A DNA stretch of 43,432 bases from Rhodocyclaceae bacterium (GCA_020445805.1 JAGRFX010000005.1:12223-55654); one strand, 5' to 3'. Numbered from the stretch's first letter, positions 33,431 through 41,692 are shown. Notes: generated by a model not told the origin, from the sequence alone. Program-made: numbers and translations.

Positions 33431-33446
33431 CGGTTCGCTTCTTGCA
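33431..33446 (+). promoter_or_regulatory. Candidate sigma-54 promoter of the plus-strand cytochrome pair
   Basis: The plus strand reads CGGTTCGCTTCTTGCA: GG and GC spaced by 10, a perfect TTGCA half and a degenerate -24 half (9 of 12 matches). The expected start near 33457 gives a 20-base leader to the GTG at 33478, just enough for the GGAGAG Shine-Dalgarno. Confidence 0.45.
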
Positions 33447-33477
33447 TTGGCCCCTTCAGTCAATTGGAGAGCTCGTC

Positions 33478-34293
33478 GTGCGCAATTCGAAAGTTTTTTC
33501 GCTGTTCAGTGTCTTGGGTGCTTTGGGCATCTTGCTCGGATCACCGATCAGGAGTGAGGCTGCCGATTCCAGTCGAAGCATCAACCCCGCGCTGCTCTAT
33601 CACAATTACTGTTCTGTCTGCCACGGCGACCGCGGCGACGGAAACTCCAGAGCCAAGAACAGTCTGATCCCGCCGCCCAGGGATTTCACCGCGGGCCCCT
33701 TGCCCGTGGAGTACATGCGCAAGATCGTGGCGGATGGCAAGCCGGGCACGGCCATGGTCGGCTGGAAGACCCAGTTGAACGAGAAGGAGATTGCCGCCGT
33801 GGTGGATTACGTGGCGGGAACCTTCATGTCGGGCAAGGCGTTTTCGGTCGATCCGGACGGTCTCTCCGGCATTTCCGCTCATGGTGGCCGGGAGAAGGAC
33901 GCGCCTGCGCCCAAGCCGGCCGCGCCGGCTCCCAAGCCCGCGCCCACGTCCGGCGTGGACATGGCGGCGCCGATGCCGGCGGGACTCACGGGCGACCCCG
34001 TGAAGGGGGGCAAGTTTTTCATGGGCAACTGCGCGACTTGCCATGGGGAGAAGGGGGATGGCAACGGGCCGCGCGCCTACTTCATCAACCCGGTCCCGCG
34101 TGACTTCACCCTCGAGGGCTCGCGCATGGTCTACAATCGGCCTGCCCTGTTCAAGGCCATCTCGAAAGGCAGCCTGGGAAGCGAAATGCCGGCCTGGGAC
34201 AAGGTCCTGACGCCCCAGCAGATTGCCGACGTGGCCGAGTTCGTGTTCCAGCAATTCATCCAGCACGGTCCGGAAACGGCCAGCGCCAAGTAA
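33478..34293 (+). CDS. Periplasmic dihaem class I cytochrome c
   Basis: A 271-residue protein. I choose the GTG at 33478, preceded by GGAGAG, because it starts a normal signal peptide (VRNSKVFSLF..., cleavage near SEA-AD); the longer ATG version at 33391 would put 29 non-signal residues in front. Two class I haem domains are joined by a Pro/Lys/Ala linker: CSVCHGDRGDGNS with PPPRDFT and GTAMVGW, then CATCHGEKGDGNG with PVPRDFT and SEMPAWD. The methionines in these segments are likely distal ligands. This is the cbb3-subunit-like or alcohol-dehydrogenase-cytochrome-like fold. The stop overlaps the next ATG by one base (TAATG), so the pair is translationally coupled. Confidence 0.9.
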   Translation: MRNSKVFSLFSVLGALGILLGSPIRSEAADSSRSINPALLYHNYCSVCHGDRGDGNSRAKNSLIPPPRDFTAGPLPVEYMRKIVADGKPGTAMVGWKTQLNEKEIAAVVDYVAGTFMSGKAFSVDPDGLSGISAHGGREKDAPAPKPAAPAPKPAPTSGVDMAAPMPAGLTGDPVKGGKFFMGNCATCHGEKGDGNGPRAYFINPVPRDFTLEGSRMVYNRPALFKAISKGSLGSEMPAWDKVLTPQQIADVAEFVFQQFIQHGPETASAK

Positions 34294-35300
34294 TGGGCGG
34301 CTGGAGTCATCGCGTGCGGGCCGGTCTGGCTGTGTCCGCCGCATCGCTGTTGCCGCTCGGCGCCGTGGCCCTGGCGGGTGCCGGGAGCGAAGGTCACGAA
34401 CGGGGCAGGGCGATCTACAATTTTCGCTGCTACTTCTGCCACGGCTACTCGGGCGACGCGCGCACCCTGGCCGCCACCTACCTCTCTCCACCCCCGCGGG
34501 ACTTCGTTGCCCTGCCGCCCGATGGCCTGAAGCGCGACTCCATGGTGAGCGCGGTGACGAACGGGCGGCCCGGCACCGCGATGAAGGGCTTCAAGGGCAT
34601 TCTCAGCCATGAGGACATCGGCCTGGTGGTCGACTTCGTCCGCACCGAGTTCATGGAGCACAAGGCTGCCAATACCAAATACCACACCGTCGAAAACGGT
34701 TGGGCGGATCATGACCGGAACCGGCTGGCCTTCCCGTTTGCGACGGGCGAAATCCCGCTGGATCGGCCCTGGAGCGAACTGACGGAAGACCAGCAGCGCG
34801 GCAAACGGCTGTTTCTCGGGGCCTGCATCTCGTGCCATGACCACGCGCGTACCCTGGATCCGGGCGTGGTGTGGGAGGGAAGACCGGTCTCATACCCGCG
34901 AAACCAGCACGAACCGGGCGTGCCCAGCCGTCCCCCGACCCAGGACGAGGCGCTCGCGAGCGCCAGTCCGTATCTGCTTCACGACGTCGTGCCCAAGATC
35001 GAGAATGCAACCGAACTGGAGCGGGAAGGCGAACATCTCTTCCAGAAGAACTGCGCGTTTTGCCACGCGGCGGACGGGACCGGCAAGAACTGGATCGGCA
35101 GTTTCATGGAGCCGCACCCTAGAAACCTCACGGACCCGGCGTTCATGGCCGGGATGACACCGTCCCGGCTTGCCCACACCATCCGCGAGGGCCTCCCGAA
35201 TACCTCGATGCCGGCCTGGAAACATGTGCTGGAGCCCAGGCAGGTGGACGCGATCGTGGCCTATGTGGGCAAGGCCTTTCATCCACTGAAGGGCGACTAG
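34293..35300 (+). CDS. Periplasmic trihaem class I cytochrome c
   Basis: A 335-residue protein with a signal peptide (about 1-29) and three haem motifs: CYFCH near residue 46, CISCH near residue 177 and CAFCH near residue 255. The first and third belong to class I domains like those of the preceding gene (PPPRDFVALPPDG, GTAMKGF; PRNLTDP, TSMPAWK, then a VAYVGKAF helix). The middle haem is in a different context, followed by HARTLDPG. Because of the shared PPPRDF/GTAM layout, the two genes look like an old duplication. They would form periplasmic or inner-membrane-side electron carriers feeding the multihaem conduit. The 3' end converges on the DUF5666 gene with 89 bp between and no clear terminator. 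Confidence 0.9.
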   Translation: MGGWSHRVRAGLAVSAASLLPLGAVALAGAGSEGHERGRAIYNFRCYFCHGYSGDARTLAATYLSPPPRDFVALPPDGLKRDSMVSAVTNGRPGTAMKGFKGILSHEDIGLVVDFVRTEFMEHKAANTKYHTVENGWADHDRNRLAFPFATGEIPLDRPWSELTEDQQRGKRLFLGACISCHDHARTLDPGVVWEGRPVSYPRNQHEPGVPSRPPTQDEALASASPYLLHDVVPKIENATELEREGEHLFQKNCAFCHAADGTGKNWIGSFMEPHPRNLTDPAFMAGMTPSRLAHTIREGLPNTSMPAWKHVLEPRQVDAIVAYVGKAFHPLKGD

Positions 35301-35389
35301 AAGGCGGCGGCGCCTGCCGTCACCCAGGGCCCGTGACCCTCGGCTTGGGAAAGGGGCGCTGACCTCTCCAGGCGGGCTCCGACGGGGCC

Positions 35390-37579
35390 TCAGCCCTTGC
35401 CTGAATTATCGATCCGGTCGACCCGCTCGATCTCTTCCGGTGCTTCGATCTTCTCGACCCGCTCGACCTTTTCGGGCTCTTCGATGCGCTCGACCCGCTC
35501 GACGGTCTCGGGCTCCTCGATGCGTTCGACCCGCTCGACCTTCTCGGGCTCTTCGATGCGTTCGACCCGCTCGACGGTCTCGGGCTCCTCGATGCGCTCG
35601 ACCCGCTCGACCTTCTCGGGCTCCTCGATGCGCTCGACCCGTTCGACCTTCTCGGGTTCCTCGATGCGCTCGACCCGCTCGACCTTCTCGGGCTCCTCGA
35701 TGCGTTCGACGCGCTCGACGCGCTCGGGTTCGTCCAGTCGTTCGACGCGCTCGACACGATCGACCCGCTCGCTCCGGCGATCCAGGAAGGGGGCACCGCC
35801 CGCATCGTCTTCGCGAATCCGGGTCTCGATGCGGTCGATCCGCCGGCCGTCCGCGTCGTAGCGTTCGATGCGCTCCCGGCGCTCGTGGCGATCACCGCGC
35901 ACGGTGTCGCGGACACGCTCGCTGGTCATGCCACCCGATTCATCGAGCGCGCGGGACTCCCGTTCATAGCGTTCGCGCGTTTCCCCCGAAGCGTCGACCT
36001 GGCTTTCGAAGCGCTCGCTCGTCTCGCTGGTCTCGGTGCGCTGGAAAGACTTGGTCGATACCCGGCCGGACTCGGTCTCGATCTCGGTTTCGACGCGCGA
36101 CTCGCTACCGTCGCTGCTTTCCGTGCGGACCTCGACGCGCACATCCGAATCGTCGCCCGACGAGGACGAGGCGTTGCGCTCGAGCGTACCGCCCACCGCC
36201 GCACCGTCGCTGCCGCTCGATCGGCCCGTGCGGCCGTGCTGGTCCCGCTCGTGCCGTGCCGCCCCGTGACCATCGAGATCGCGCACGAACTGGACGCGCT
36301 CAGCCTTCAGCGTGTTGTCATCCGATCGGGTGCCGAAAATGCGGATCCGGTCGCCGCGCTGCAGATCCGTCGCCTGCCCGCCCGTGAAGACGGCGCCGCG
36401 GGGTACCGACACGCTGATCGATTCGAGGCGCACGCCGCTTGCCTGCCGATCGAGGACGATACCTTCGACGATCGCGCGGGTGCCGCGGTCGATGGTCGCG
36501 CGGACCGGGTCGGGCCTGACCTCGCTTGCCTGGAGGCTCCTGCCCGTCCATTGCCCGCGGACGACCGCCGCCGTCTCGGGTCCCAGGCCCGCGACCCGCA
36601 CGCCGCCGATGGTTCCCGGCGACGCGATCGGGCCGGCCACGCTGGCGTCCGTGAGCTCGGGGGCCAGCGCGACGCGCGAGGCGATCAGCTCGCCGCCCGG
36701 CGCGCGCAGACCACTGACTCGGACACGATCGCCAGCGGCCAGAGCCGCAGGCCGTCTGTCGCCGGCGAGTTGAACGGTCTGGCCCATGACCTCGATGGTG
36801 TCCGGGCCCCGGATTGCCGTCACCGGCCCCTCGTAGGCATTGACGATCGAAATGCCCCGGGCCTCGAGGCCGCGCCCGCCCGACTGTGCCCGGATGGCCA
36901 CCACCTGGCCCACCGCCAGGTTGGCGATGGTCGCTGGTTGCGCGTTCATGTCCACCGGCGTGTCGGCGTCGAAGTGCACCTCGACACCATTGACGCAGAT
37001 GGACGCAAAGCCCGTGATCGTCCCGACAATGCCCGTGCCGCCGATACCGCCTTCGCCGGCGGGGCTTCCGGTGCCGCCAATGCCGCCGACGGCAAGGGGG
37101 CTGCCCGTCCCGCCCAGACCATTCGCCGGTGCGCCGGTACCCCCGATGCCGGATGCGGGGGCGCCTGTGCCGCCGATCCCGCTGCCGGCGACCGGGGCAC
37201 CTGTTCCACCGATCCCGCTGCCCGCGATCGGTGCGCCGGTCCCGCCGATTCCGCTGGCCGGCGCGCCGGTCCCGCCGAGACCACCCGCCGGGCTGCCCGT
37301 GCCGCCGACGCCGCTCTTCGCCAGGGGGGCACCCGTGCCTCCGATGCCGCTGGCAGGCGCTCCGGTGCCGCCCATGCCGCCTTCGCGGGCCGGAGCCCCG
37401 GTGCCGCCGAGTCCGCCTTCCCGTGCCGGGGCGCCCGTGCCGCCGATGCCGCCTTCGTTCAAGGGGGCACCCGTGCCGCCCATACCGCCCACGTCAACAC
37501 AGGCGGGGGCCGCCAGGCTCGCCGGGGTGAGGTGAAGAGCGGCCAGCAGCGCCAGCAGGTGACGAGTGCGGAGCTTCAT
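35390..37579 (-). CDS. Secreted DUF5666-type protein with two tandem-repeat regions
   Basis: A 729-residue protein starting at the ATG at 37579, 4 bp after the DUF6502 gene. It has a signal peptide (1-24). Residues 33-184 are 14 repeats of a glycine-rich I/L-GGTGAP/S unit. Residues ~186-450 form small beta-barrel (OB-like) DUF5666 domains with [18 protein letters not shown]-like strands and VGQVVAIRA / AGDRVRVSG / RGDRIRIFG motifs. An Arg/Glu/Ser-rich polar region follows, and residues 608-715 are nine exact-phase 12-residue repeats of the type [12 protein letters not shown], which are highly charged and probably extended or coiled. Many betaproteobacteria encode DUF5666 proteins with the GGTG repeat next to DUF6502 genes (association recalled, function unknown). 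The low-complexity ends suggest a cell-surface or adhesive role. Confidence 0.8.
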   Translation of the reverse strand: MKLRTRHLLALLAALHLTPASLAAPACVDVGGMGGTGAPLNEGGIGGTGAPAREGGLGGTGAPAREGGMGGTGAPASGIGGTGAPLAKSGVGGTGSPAGGLGGTGAPASGIGGTGAPIAGSGIGGTGAPVAGSGIGGTGAPASGIGGTGAPANGLGGTGSPLAVGGIGGTGSPAGEGGIGGTGIVGTITGFASICVNGVEVHFDADTPVDMNAQPATIANLAVGQVVAIRAQSGGRGLEARGISIVNAYEGPVTAIRGPDTIEVMGQTVQLAGDRRPAALAAGDRVRVSGLRAPGGELIASRVALAPELTDASVAGPIASPGTIGGVRVAGLGPETAAVVRGQWTGRSLQASEVRPDPVRATIDRGTRAIVEGIVLDRQASGVRLESISVSVPRGAVFTGGQATDLQRGDRIRIFGTRSDDNTLKAERVQFVRDLDGHGAARHERDQHGRTGRSSGSDGAAVGGTLERNASSSSGDDSDVRVEVRTESSDGSESRVETEIETESGRVSTKSFQRTETSETSERFESQVDASGETRERYERESRALDESGGMTSERVRDTVRGDRHERRERIERYDADGRRIDRIETRIREDDAGGAPFLDRRSERVDRVERVERLDEPERVERVERIEEPEKVERVERIEEPEKVERVERIEEPEKVERVERIEEPETVERVERIEEPEKVERVERIEEPETVERVERIEEPEKVERVEKIEAPEEIERVDRIDNSGKG
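35435..35758 (-). repeat. Nine tandem 36-bp coding repeats
   Basis: They encode the 12-residue unit (K/T/R)[11 protein letters not shown], residues 608-715 of the DUF5666 protein. Units differ by a few bases, and the first position alternates Lys/Thr. The repeats are contiguous and in frame, so they are a protein repeat and not a CRISPR array. Confidence 0.95.
37028..37483 (-). repeat. Coding repeats for 14 GGTGAP-type units
   Basis: They encode residues 33-184 of the DUF5666 protein, 14 glycine-rich units of 10-12 residues (for example [10 protein letters not shown]). Length and sequence between the invariant GGTG(A/S)P cores vary, so this is an older and more diverged array than the one at the 3' end. 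Confidence 0.9.
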
Positions 37580-37583
37580 GCGA

Positions 37584-38423
37584 TCAGCCGGGCAGGCTCT
37601 CCGGATTGTCGTCAGCCGGCTCGCTGTAGAAGAACACGCCGACGGTGATGCGCTGCTTTTCCGCTTCACTCGATGCGTCGCGCCGTTCGAAGTCTGCGGC
37701 CTGCTGATTGAGCCCCAGCAGCAGGTCCATGCCCTTGCGCGAGGTCTGCTCGCGCAGCTGGACGATGCTGGTGGGCGACAGGGCGTCGTAGTGGACGCTC
37801 CGCTCGAAGAAGGGCGGCGCGTCGGACGTCAGGTTGTGAACCGCGGCGCACGCGTGGTCATGGACGTTGTGGGCAAAGTAGGCGGCCTTTTCATCGAAGC
37901 CACCGCGTGGGACGAAGGCATTCACGCACAGGTGAACCCGGTCATCGTCGTCCAGGCGCGCCACGCCGATACGGAGCCATTCGTCGAGTACCACCCGTGC
38001 GCGGATGTCCTTGCTGACGCAGGCGACGAGGCTTTCGAACGAGAGGTCGCCGCCCGCGCTTGCGAGACGGGCCAGGGGGACGGGTTCTCCGTCGGGGCGG
38101 CAGAAGGGGGCCTGGCTCATCCAGGTGCTGACCAGTTGGGCGCCGAGCGAGATGGCCTCGGGCAGGTCGCCATCCGGTTCATGGGTCTCATGACGCAGGC
38201 GACGGACGTCCTTGCGATGAACGCCAGTCAGGAGGCTGATTCGGCTGTCGGATTGGGCCTTGCCGTCGATCTTGAACTCGGCATCCGCAACCTCGACGAA
38301 GATACCCTTGAGCATGTCAGCAAAATAGGTATAGGTCACGCCCTTGCGAAGCATAAGTCGGACCATCGGCCGCATGACGCGCCTGAGGGCGACGATCAAA
38401 GATTGAGGGGGCGCTAGCTGCAT
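37584..38423 (-). CDS. DUF6502 family protein
   Basis: A 279-residue cytoplasmic protein recognised by the opening pattern VALRRVMRPMVRLMLRKGVTY, then FADMLKGIFVEVA and RISLLTGVHRKDVRRLR, which looks like an N-terminal winged-helix/HTH-like region in which GVHRKDV is the recognition-helix-like part. The start is uncertain: the ATG at 38423 has GGAGAG close upstream and is preferred over the ATG at 38462. It is 4 bp from the DUF5666 gene, and the two families are commonly neighbours, so a regulator/effector relationship is likely but unproven. A 12-bp palindrome, GGAAAATTTTCC, lies at 38468-38479, just upstream. Confidence 0.82.
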   Translation of the reverse strand: MQLAPPQSLIVALRRVMRPMVRLMLRKGVTYTYFADMLKGIFVEVADAEFKIDGKAQSDSRISLLTGVHRKDVRRLRHETHEPDGDLPEAISLGAQLVSTWMSQAPFCRPDGEPVPLARLASAGGDLSFESLVACVSKDIRARVVLDEWLRIGVARLDDDDRVHLCVNAFVPRGGFDEKAAYFAHNVHDHACAAVHNLTSDAPPFFERSVHYDALSPTSIVQLREQTSRKGMDLLLGLNQQAADFERRDASSEAEKQRITVGVFFYSEPADDNPESLPG

Positions 38424-38535
38424 ACTCTCCGTCCAAGCTTGCCTGCCCTTTAGTGTATGCAAGCGTGGGAAAATTTTCCATCAAAGTCGATGAGCGTGCG
38501 AGATTTGCCACGGTCGGGCGCAATCCGGCGCAGGT

Positions 38536-38922
38536 TCAACTGCCCATCCCCAGCGGCGTCTTGGTGATCGCACTGGCCACGATGAGGCCGAAACAGGCGC
38601 ACGCCAGCGCGAAGGCCGGGATGCGCAGCCTGCGGGGTCGTCTGGGCGACAGGGCGACGGCACCGAGCCCGATGTAGGCGACGAGGAGCGCGATCTTCGT
38701 GTGCAGCCAGCCGGCCTGGGCGAAGCCGCCTGGCCACTGGAACACCATGGCCAGTGCCGACACCAGGAGCACCGTATCCACCAGGTGTGGCAGGCTGCGG
38801 GCCAGGCGGCTCCGACGCAAGCGATCAGGGTCGCGCAGCGCCACCATGGAGCGCAGCAGGAAGCCTGCGCCGCTCAGACCCGCGCAGGTCATATGAACCG
38901 ACTTGAGAAGTGCATAGTCCAT
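38536..38922 (-). CDS. SirB2-family membrane protein
   Basis: A 128-residue protein with four TMs and the SirB2-like pattern: LKSVHMTCAGLSGAGFLLRS at the start, PHLVDTVLLVSALAMVF, and WLHTKIALLVAYIGLGAVAL. Conserved histidines in TM1 (SVHM), TM2 (PHLVD) and TM3 (LHTKI) could bind haem or metal. SirB2/invasion-regulator annotations are historical and no biochemical role is established. It is divergent from the Dnr-type regulator and 113 bp before the DUF6502 gene. Confidence 0.85.
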   Translation of the reverse strand: MDYALLKSVHMTCAGLSGAGFLLRSMVALRDPDRLRRSRLARSLPHLVDTVLLVSALAMVFQWPGGFAQAGWLHTKIALLVAYIGLGAVALSPRRPRRLRIPAFALACACFGLIVASAITKTPLGMGS

Positions 38923-39003
38923 GAACGAGAATGATTCCTCAAATCACATAGCCAGAAGAGGCGCGGACGGCTTCTAGACTGCCGGATGCCCCGAGGTCAG
39001 CGC

Positions 39004-39693
39004 ATGCCCGAATCGAAAAACCTGGATCTCAATCTGCTCCTGCCCCGGCTGTCCATGTTCTCGCAGCTCACGGCGGAACAGATTGCCCGTCTTGCTCCGC
39101 AGTGCCGCTACAGGGCCATTGCCAAGGGCGAGATTCTGTTCCAGCGTGGTGATCCGCCCCACGGGTTCTATCACGTTGTGGCTGGCCAGGTGAAACTGGC
39201 CCTGTCTTCCCGCGAGGGCAGCGAGAAGGTCGTGGAGATCATCGGTGCCGGCAACAGCTTCGGCGAGGCGGTGATGTTCCTCGATCGGCCTTATCCGGTC
39301 TATGCCGAAGCCCTGGTCAATTCCGAACTGATCCAGGTCAGCCAGTCGGCCGTGTTCAGCCTGCTCGACGATGATCCGTCCTTTGCCCGCGGCATGCTCG
39401 CCGGAATGGCGATCCGCCTGCACACGCTGATTCGCGACGTCGAGTCGTACAGCATGCGCAGCGCCACCGAGCGGGTGACCGGCTACCTGCTCAGCGAGGC
39501 CAACGCGGCGCCGTGCGCGTCGGGGGACCCGGTGGTCCATCTGCCGGCCAGCAAGCAGGTCATTGCCTCCCGTCTCAACCTGACCCCCGAGACCTTCTCG
39601 CGGACCTTGCACCTGCTGGTCGAGCAGGGCCTGATCCGGGTCTCGGGTCGCGACATCACCCTGCTGGACTGCAAGGCCCTGGCAACGCCCTAG
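39004..39693 (+). CDS. dnr: Crp/Fnr-family regulator, Dnr-like
   Basis: A 229-residue regulator. The sensor beta-roll spans about 15-120 (AKGEILFQRGDPPHGFYHVVAGQ, FGEAVMF), with a dimer helix at about 125-150 and a winged helix with KQVIASRLNLTPETFSRTLHLL as HTH, including the E-x-x-S-R recognition pattern for TTGA-type half sites. There is no cysteine cluster for an iron-sulfur cluster, which distinguishes it from FNR and fits Dnr/NnrR, the NO-sensing haem regulators. The ATG at 39004 follows GAGGT; an ATG at 38986 would add six residues. Its likely targets in this window are the hemerythrin operon (site at 41693-41706) and the monohaem cytochrome (site at 42430-42443). The dnr label is by similarity and not proven. 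Confidence 0.85.
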   Translation: MPESKNLDLNLLLPRLSMFSQLTAEQIARLAPQCRYRAIAKGEILFQRGDPPHGFYHVVAGQVKLALSSREGSEKVVEIIGAGNSFGEAVMFLDRPYPVYAEALVNSELIQVSQSAVFSLLDDDPSFARGMLAGMAIRLHTLIRDVESYSMRSATERVTGYLLSEANAAPCASGDPVVHLPASKQVIASRLNLTPETFSRTLHLLVEQGLIRVSGRDITLLDCKALATP

Positions 39694-39720
39694 CGGAACG
39701 CGCGACGCCCGGCCCGGTCC

Positions 39721-40968
39721 TCAGGGCAGGGCGACCAGCTCCTTGCGGCGTTCCCGATAGCGCCCCAGGGCAATGGCCATGTTGTGCGCCTGGCGGATAT
39801 GGGCTGCGGCCAGCAGGGCCCCCGCCAGTACCGACATTTCCGGCACCCAAGGCGTCAGCAGCAGTGGCGGGAGCGCCGCCGCATGCAGGCGAAGGTGGAT
39901 CCGCATGGCCGATTCCTCGATGACGTGGTGCATCAGCAGGGGTTTCGCACCGGCATTGTTGAGGTGCAGCCAGGTCAGGAAGGGCACGATCTTGTACATC
40001 ATGCCGCAGATGACCGAGTCGAACCCGCCCACCATGACCAGCAGGCCGAGCAGGACTTCCGCCCGGCTCGGATCGGGCAGCCAGGGCAGGGCCAGCGACA
40101 GGCAGGCCGCAGCGCAGGTGGACACCAGTGCCAGCTGCCAGAAACGGAAGCTCGAATCGACCCGGGGGCGCCGGCGTGCACGCTGGAGTCGAAGGGTCAC
40201 GACGGCGTAGCTCGCCGCCAGGGTCGCCAGGCATGCGTCGACGGCGGGATGCCCCGGTGACCACAGGACCAGGAGTCCGGCGGCGGCCAGACCGGCGACG
40301 AAGAATTTCTGGAAGGGCGCAGGGAACTGGGGCGTCAGCTGGAACATGGGCACCACCAGGTAGCTGGCGCCGCTCAGCAGGGCGAGGCCCCAGACCATCC
40401 AGCCCATCCTGAAATGGGCGGCCGTCGATACCAGCGCGGGTGAGACCGTGCCGCCGCCGCGCGCGACCGCCAGCGCCACGCCGAAGACCGCCGTGACCAG
40501 CAGGCCCGTGACCGCGACGATGAGTGCCTTGCGAGAGGGATTGCGCACCGGTGCTCGCCACAGCGCCCAGAGCGCGACCAGGCCGAAGGGCAGGAGGCCG
40601 GACGCCAGTCCGATGGCGCCCAGAAAGTAGAAGACCTCGCCGGCGCCCAGAAAGGCCGCGACGAGGCAGATGGCCCCCAGCAACAGGCAGGGGTGCACCA
40701 CGCTGGCGAGCAGGGTCGGGGCCGGGACGTTGGCACCGATGGCCACCGGCGTGATCTGCAGGAGGGCGCCGCACATGGCCTGGAGCATCAGGCCGACCGT
40801 CATCAGGTGGGTCAGGGCCAGGGCGGTCGGCGTCCAGCGGGAGGCGAGGCTGTCTCCCGAGAACATCAGCAGGACCCCGGCCGCGATGCCGAAGGGAATG
40901 GCGCTCAGCAGGAAGCGCAGCGGCACATGAAACGGCGGCGCCTGCTCGAAGCTGAGCAATTCCTTCAT
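39721..40968 (-). CDS. NnrS/NorB-like polytopic membrane protein
   Basis: A 415-residue protein with about 12 TMs. Conserved histidines sit in TM segments: TALALTHLMTVGLMLQ, STAAHFRMGWMVWGLALLSG followed by SYLVVPMFQLTPQFP, MMYKIVPFLTWLHLN, and LLMHHVIEESA. These motifs match a family of haem-copper-like membrane proteins found with NO-responsive genes in denitrifiers, related in character to NnrS. Function is not proven; protection of metal centres from NO is the leading idea for NnrS. Its start overlaps the DUF2249 gene (ATGA), making a three-gene unit with hemerythrin. It converges on the Dnr-type gene with 27 bp between. Confidence 0.78.
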   Translation of the reverse strand: MKELLSFEQAPPFHVPLRFLLSAIPFGIAAGVLLMFSGDSLASRWTPTALALTHLMTVGLMLQAMCGALLQITPVAIGANVPAPTLLASVVHPCLLLGAICLVAAFLGAGEVFYFLGAIGLASGLLPFGLVALWALWRAPVRNPSRKALIVAVTGLLVTAVFGVALAVARGGGTVSPALVSTAAHFRMGWMVWGLALLSGASYLVVPMFQLTPQFPAPFQKFFVAGLAAAGLLVLWSPGHPAVDACLATLAASYAVVTLRLQRARRRPRVDSSFRFWQLALVSTCAAACLSLALPWLPDPSRAEVLLGLLVMVGGFDSVICGMMYKIVPFLTWLHLNNAGAKPLLMHHVIEESAMRIHLRLHAAALPPLLLTPWVPEMSVLAGALLAAAHIRQAHNMAIALGRYRERRKELVALP

Positions 40969-41192
40969 GGCTGGGCGTGGCGGATCCGTATGACGAAGGT
41001 CCCGTCGGCCTGAAGCTCGGTCTTGTGGGCGTAGCCGTTCTGCTCGAGGATCGAATAGAGGGGGCCGGGTTCCCGGTGGATCAGGAGCACCAGCTCACCT
41101 TCGGCGCTGAGATCGTCCAGGGCATCCAGGGTCATTTCCATGGGCAGTGGCGGCGGCTGCCAGCGGGCGTCGACGATCAGCGGCTCGCTCAT
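40965..41192 (-). CDS. DUF2249 protein
   Basis: A 75-residue SirA/TusA-like small protein: IVDARWQPPPLPMEMTLDAL at the start, GELVLLIHREPGPLYSILEQNGY in the middle and a final beta strand. This is the DUF2249 signature, which lacks the TusA active-site CPxP. DUF2249 proteins are encoded next to hemerythrin and NO-response genes in many denitrifiers. It overlaps both neighbours by 4 bp, so the three proteins are translationally coupled. Biochemical role unknown. Confidence 0.9.
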   Translation of the reverse strand: MSEPLIVDARWQPPPLPMEMTLDALDDLSAEGELVLLIHREPGPLYSILEQNGYAHKTELQADGTFVIRIRHAQP

Positions 41193-41635
41193 GCTGTGGC
41201 CCCCAGACGCTGCTCCAGCTGGTCGGCCATGGCCTGGGCCTGCGGGATGCGGTCGTCGCACATCGGGTAGAGGATGCCTTCCTCCTTGCGATTGTGCTGC
41301 TCCATGAAGATGACGAGGGTTTCGCAGCTGCCGAAGAATTCGTCGGCATCGCGGGCCGACACGGCCGCCTGGATGGCCTCGACCAGGGCGCGCATCTGGG
41401 CATGTTCGCCCCGCATCACGGCCGTGGGACCGCCGCTCATGCCGGTGGCGGCCTCGAAGGCCGGGAACAGCACTTCTTCCTCGGCTCGGAAATGGGCATC
41501 CAGCGCTTCGACGAAGGCCTGGAAGCGGGCTTCGCAGTCGCTCCATTGGGCTGTGTTGGCCGCTTGTTCGGCCTCGGCAAACAGCGCGTCACAGTGTTCG
41601 TGGTGGTTTGCAAGCAGGGGTTTGAGGGCGCTCAT
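41189..41635 (-). CDS. Hemerythrin-like HHE-domain protein
   Basis: A 148-residue four-helix bundle with the di-iron ligands typical of HHE proteins: H11/H12-region NHHEHCD, HFRAEEEVLFP (H-x3-E), the RGEHAQM histidine and MEQHNRKEEGILYP (H-x4-E). The protein probably binds O2 or NO or helps repair iron-sulfur clusters (as in DnrN/YtfE-type proteins, although it lacks their N-terminal domain). First gene of the hemerythrin-DUF2249-NnrS-like unit. A Dnr/FNR-like site lies 58 bp upstream of the ATG. Confidence 0.92.
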   Translation of the reverse strand: MSALKPLLANHHEHCDALFAEAEQAANTAQWSDCEARFQAFVEALDAHFRAEEEVLFPAFEAATGMSGGPTAVMRGEHAQMRALVEAIQAAVSARDADEFFGSCETLVIFMEQHNRKEEGILYPMCDDRIPQAQAMADQLEQRLGATA

Positions 41636-41692
41636 CGTCGTGATCTCCGGTCGGGGGCAGAATCAGTGTGCATGAGCGCGAATCGTTAAAAA

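Larger units (their letters stand above)
33135..33477. other. Divergent regulatory region between two cytochrome units
   Basis: This 343-bp region separates minus-strand and plus-strand cytochrome genes and contains no credible gene. It holds two back-to-back sigma-54-type promoters, at 33397-33412 (minus) and 33431-33446 (plus), only 18 bp apart. The minus-strand leader would be about 250 bases long, which is unusual and could contain regulatory RNA structure or a downstream activator site; no clear hairpin stands out by eye. Confidence 0.55.

Noticed and set aside
35435-35758. Regular 36-bp repeats resembling a CRISPR array
   Set aside because: The units are contiguous without spacers, in frame and encode a regular 12-residue protein repeat.
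38934-38950. TGATT-N5-AATCA inverted repeat upstream of the Dnr-like gene as an FNR-type autoregulatory site
   Set aside because: The half-site spacing does not fit TTGAT-N4-ATCAA, so I do not call it a Dnr/FNR box.
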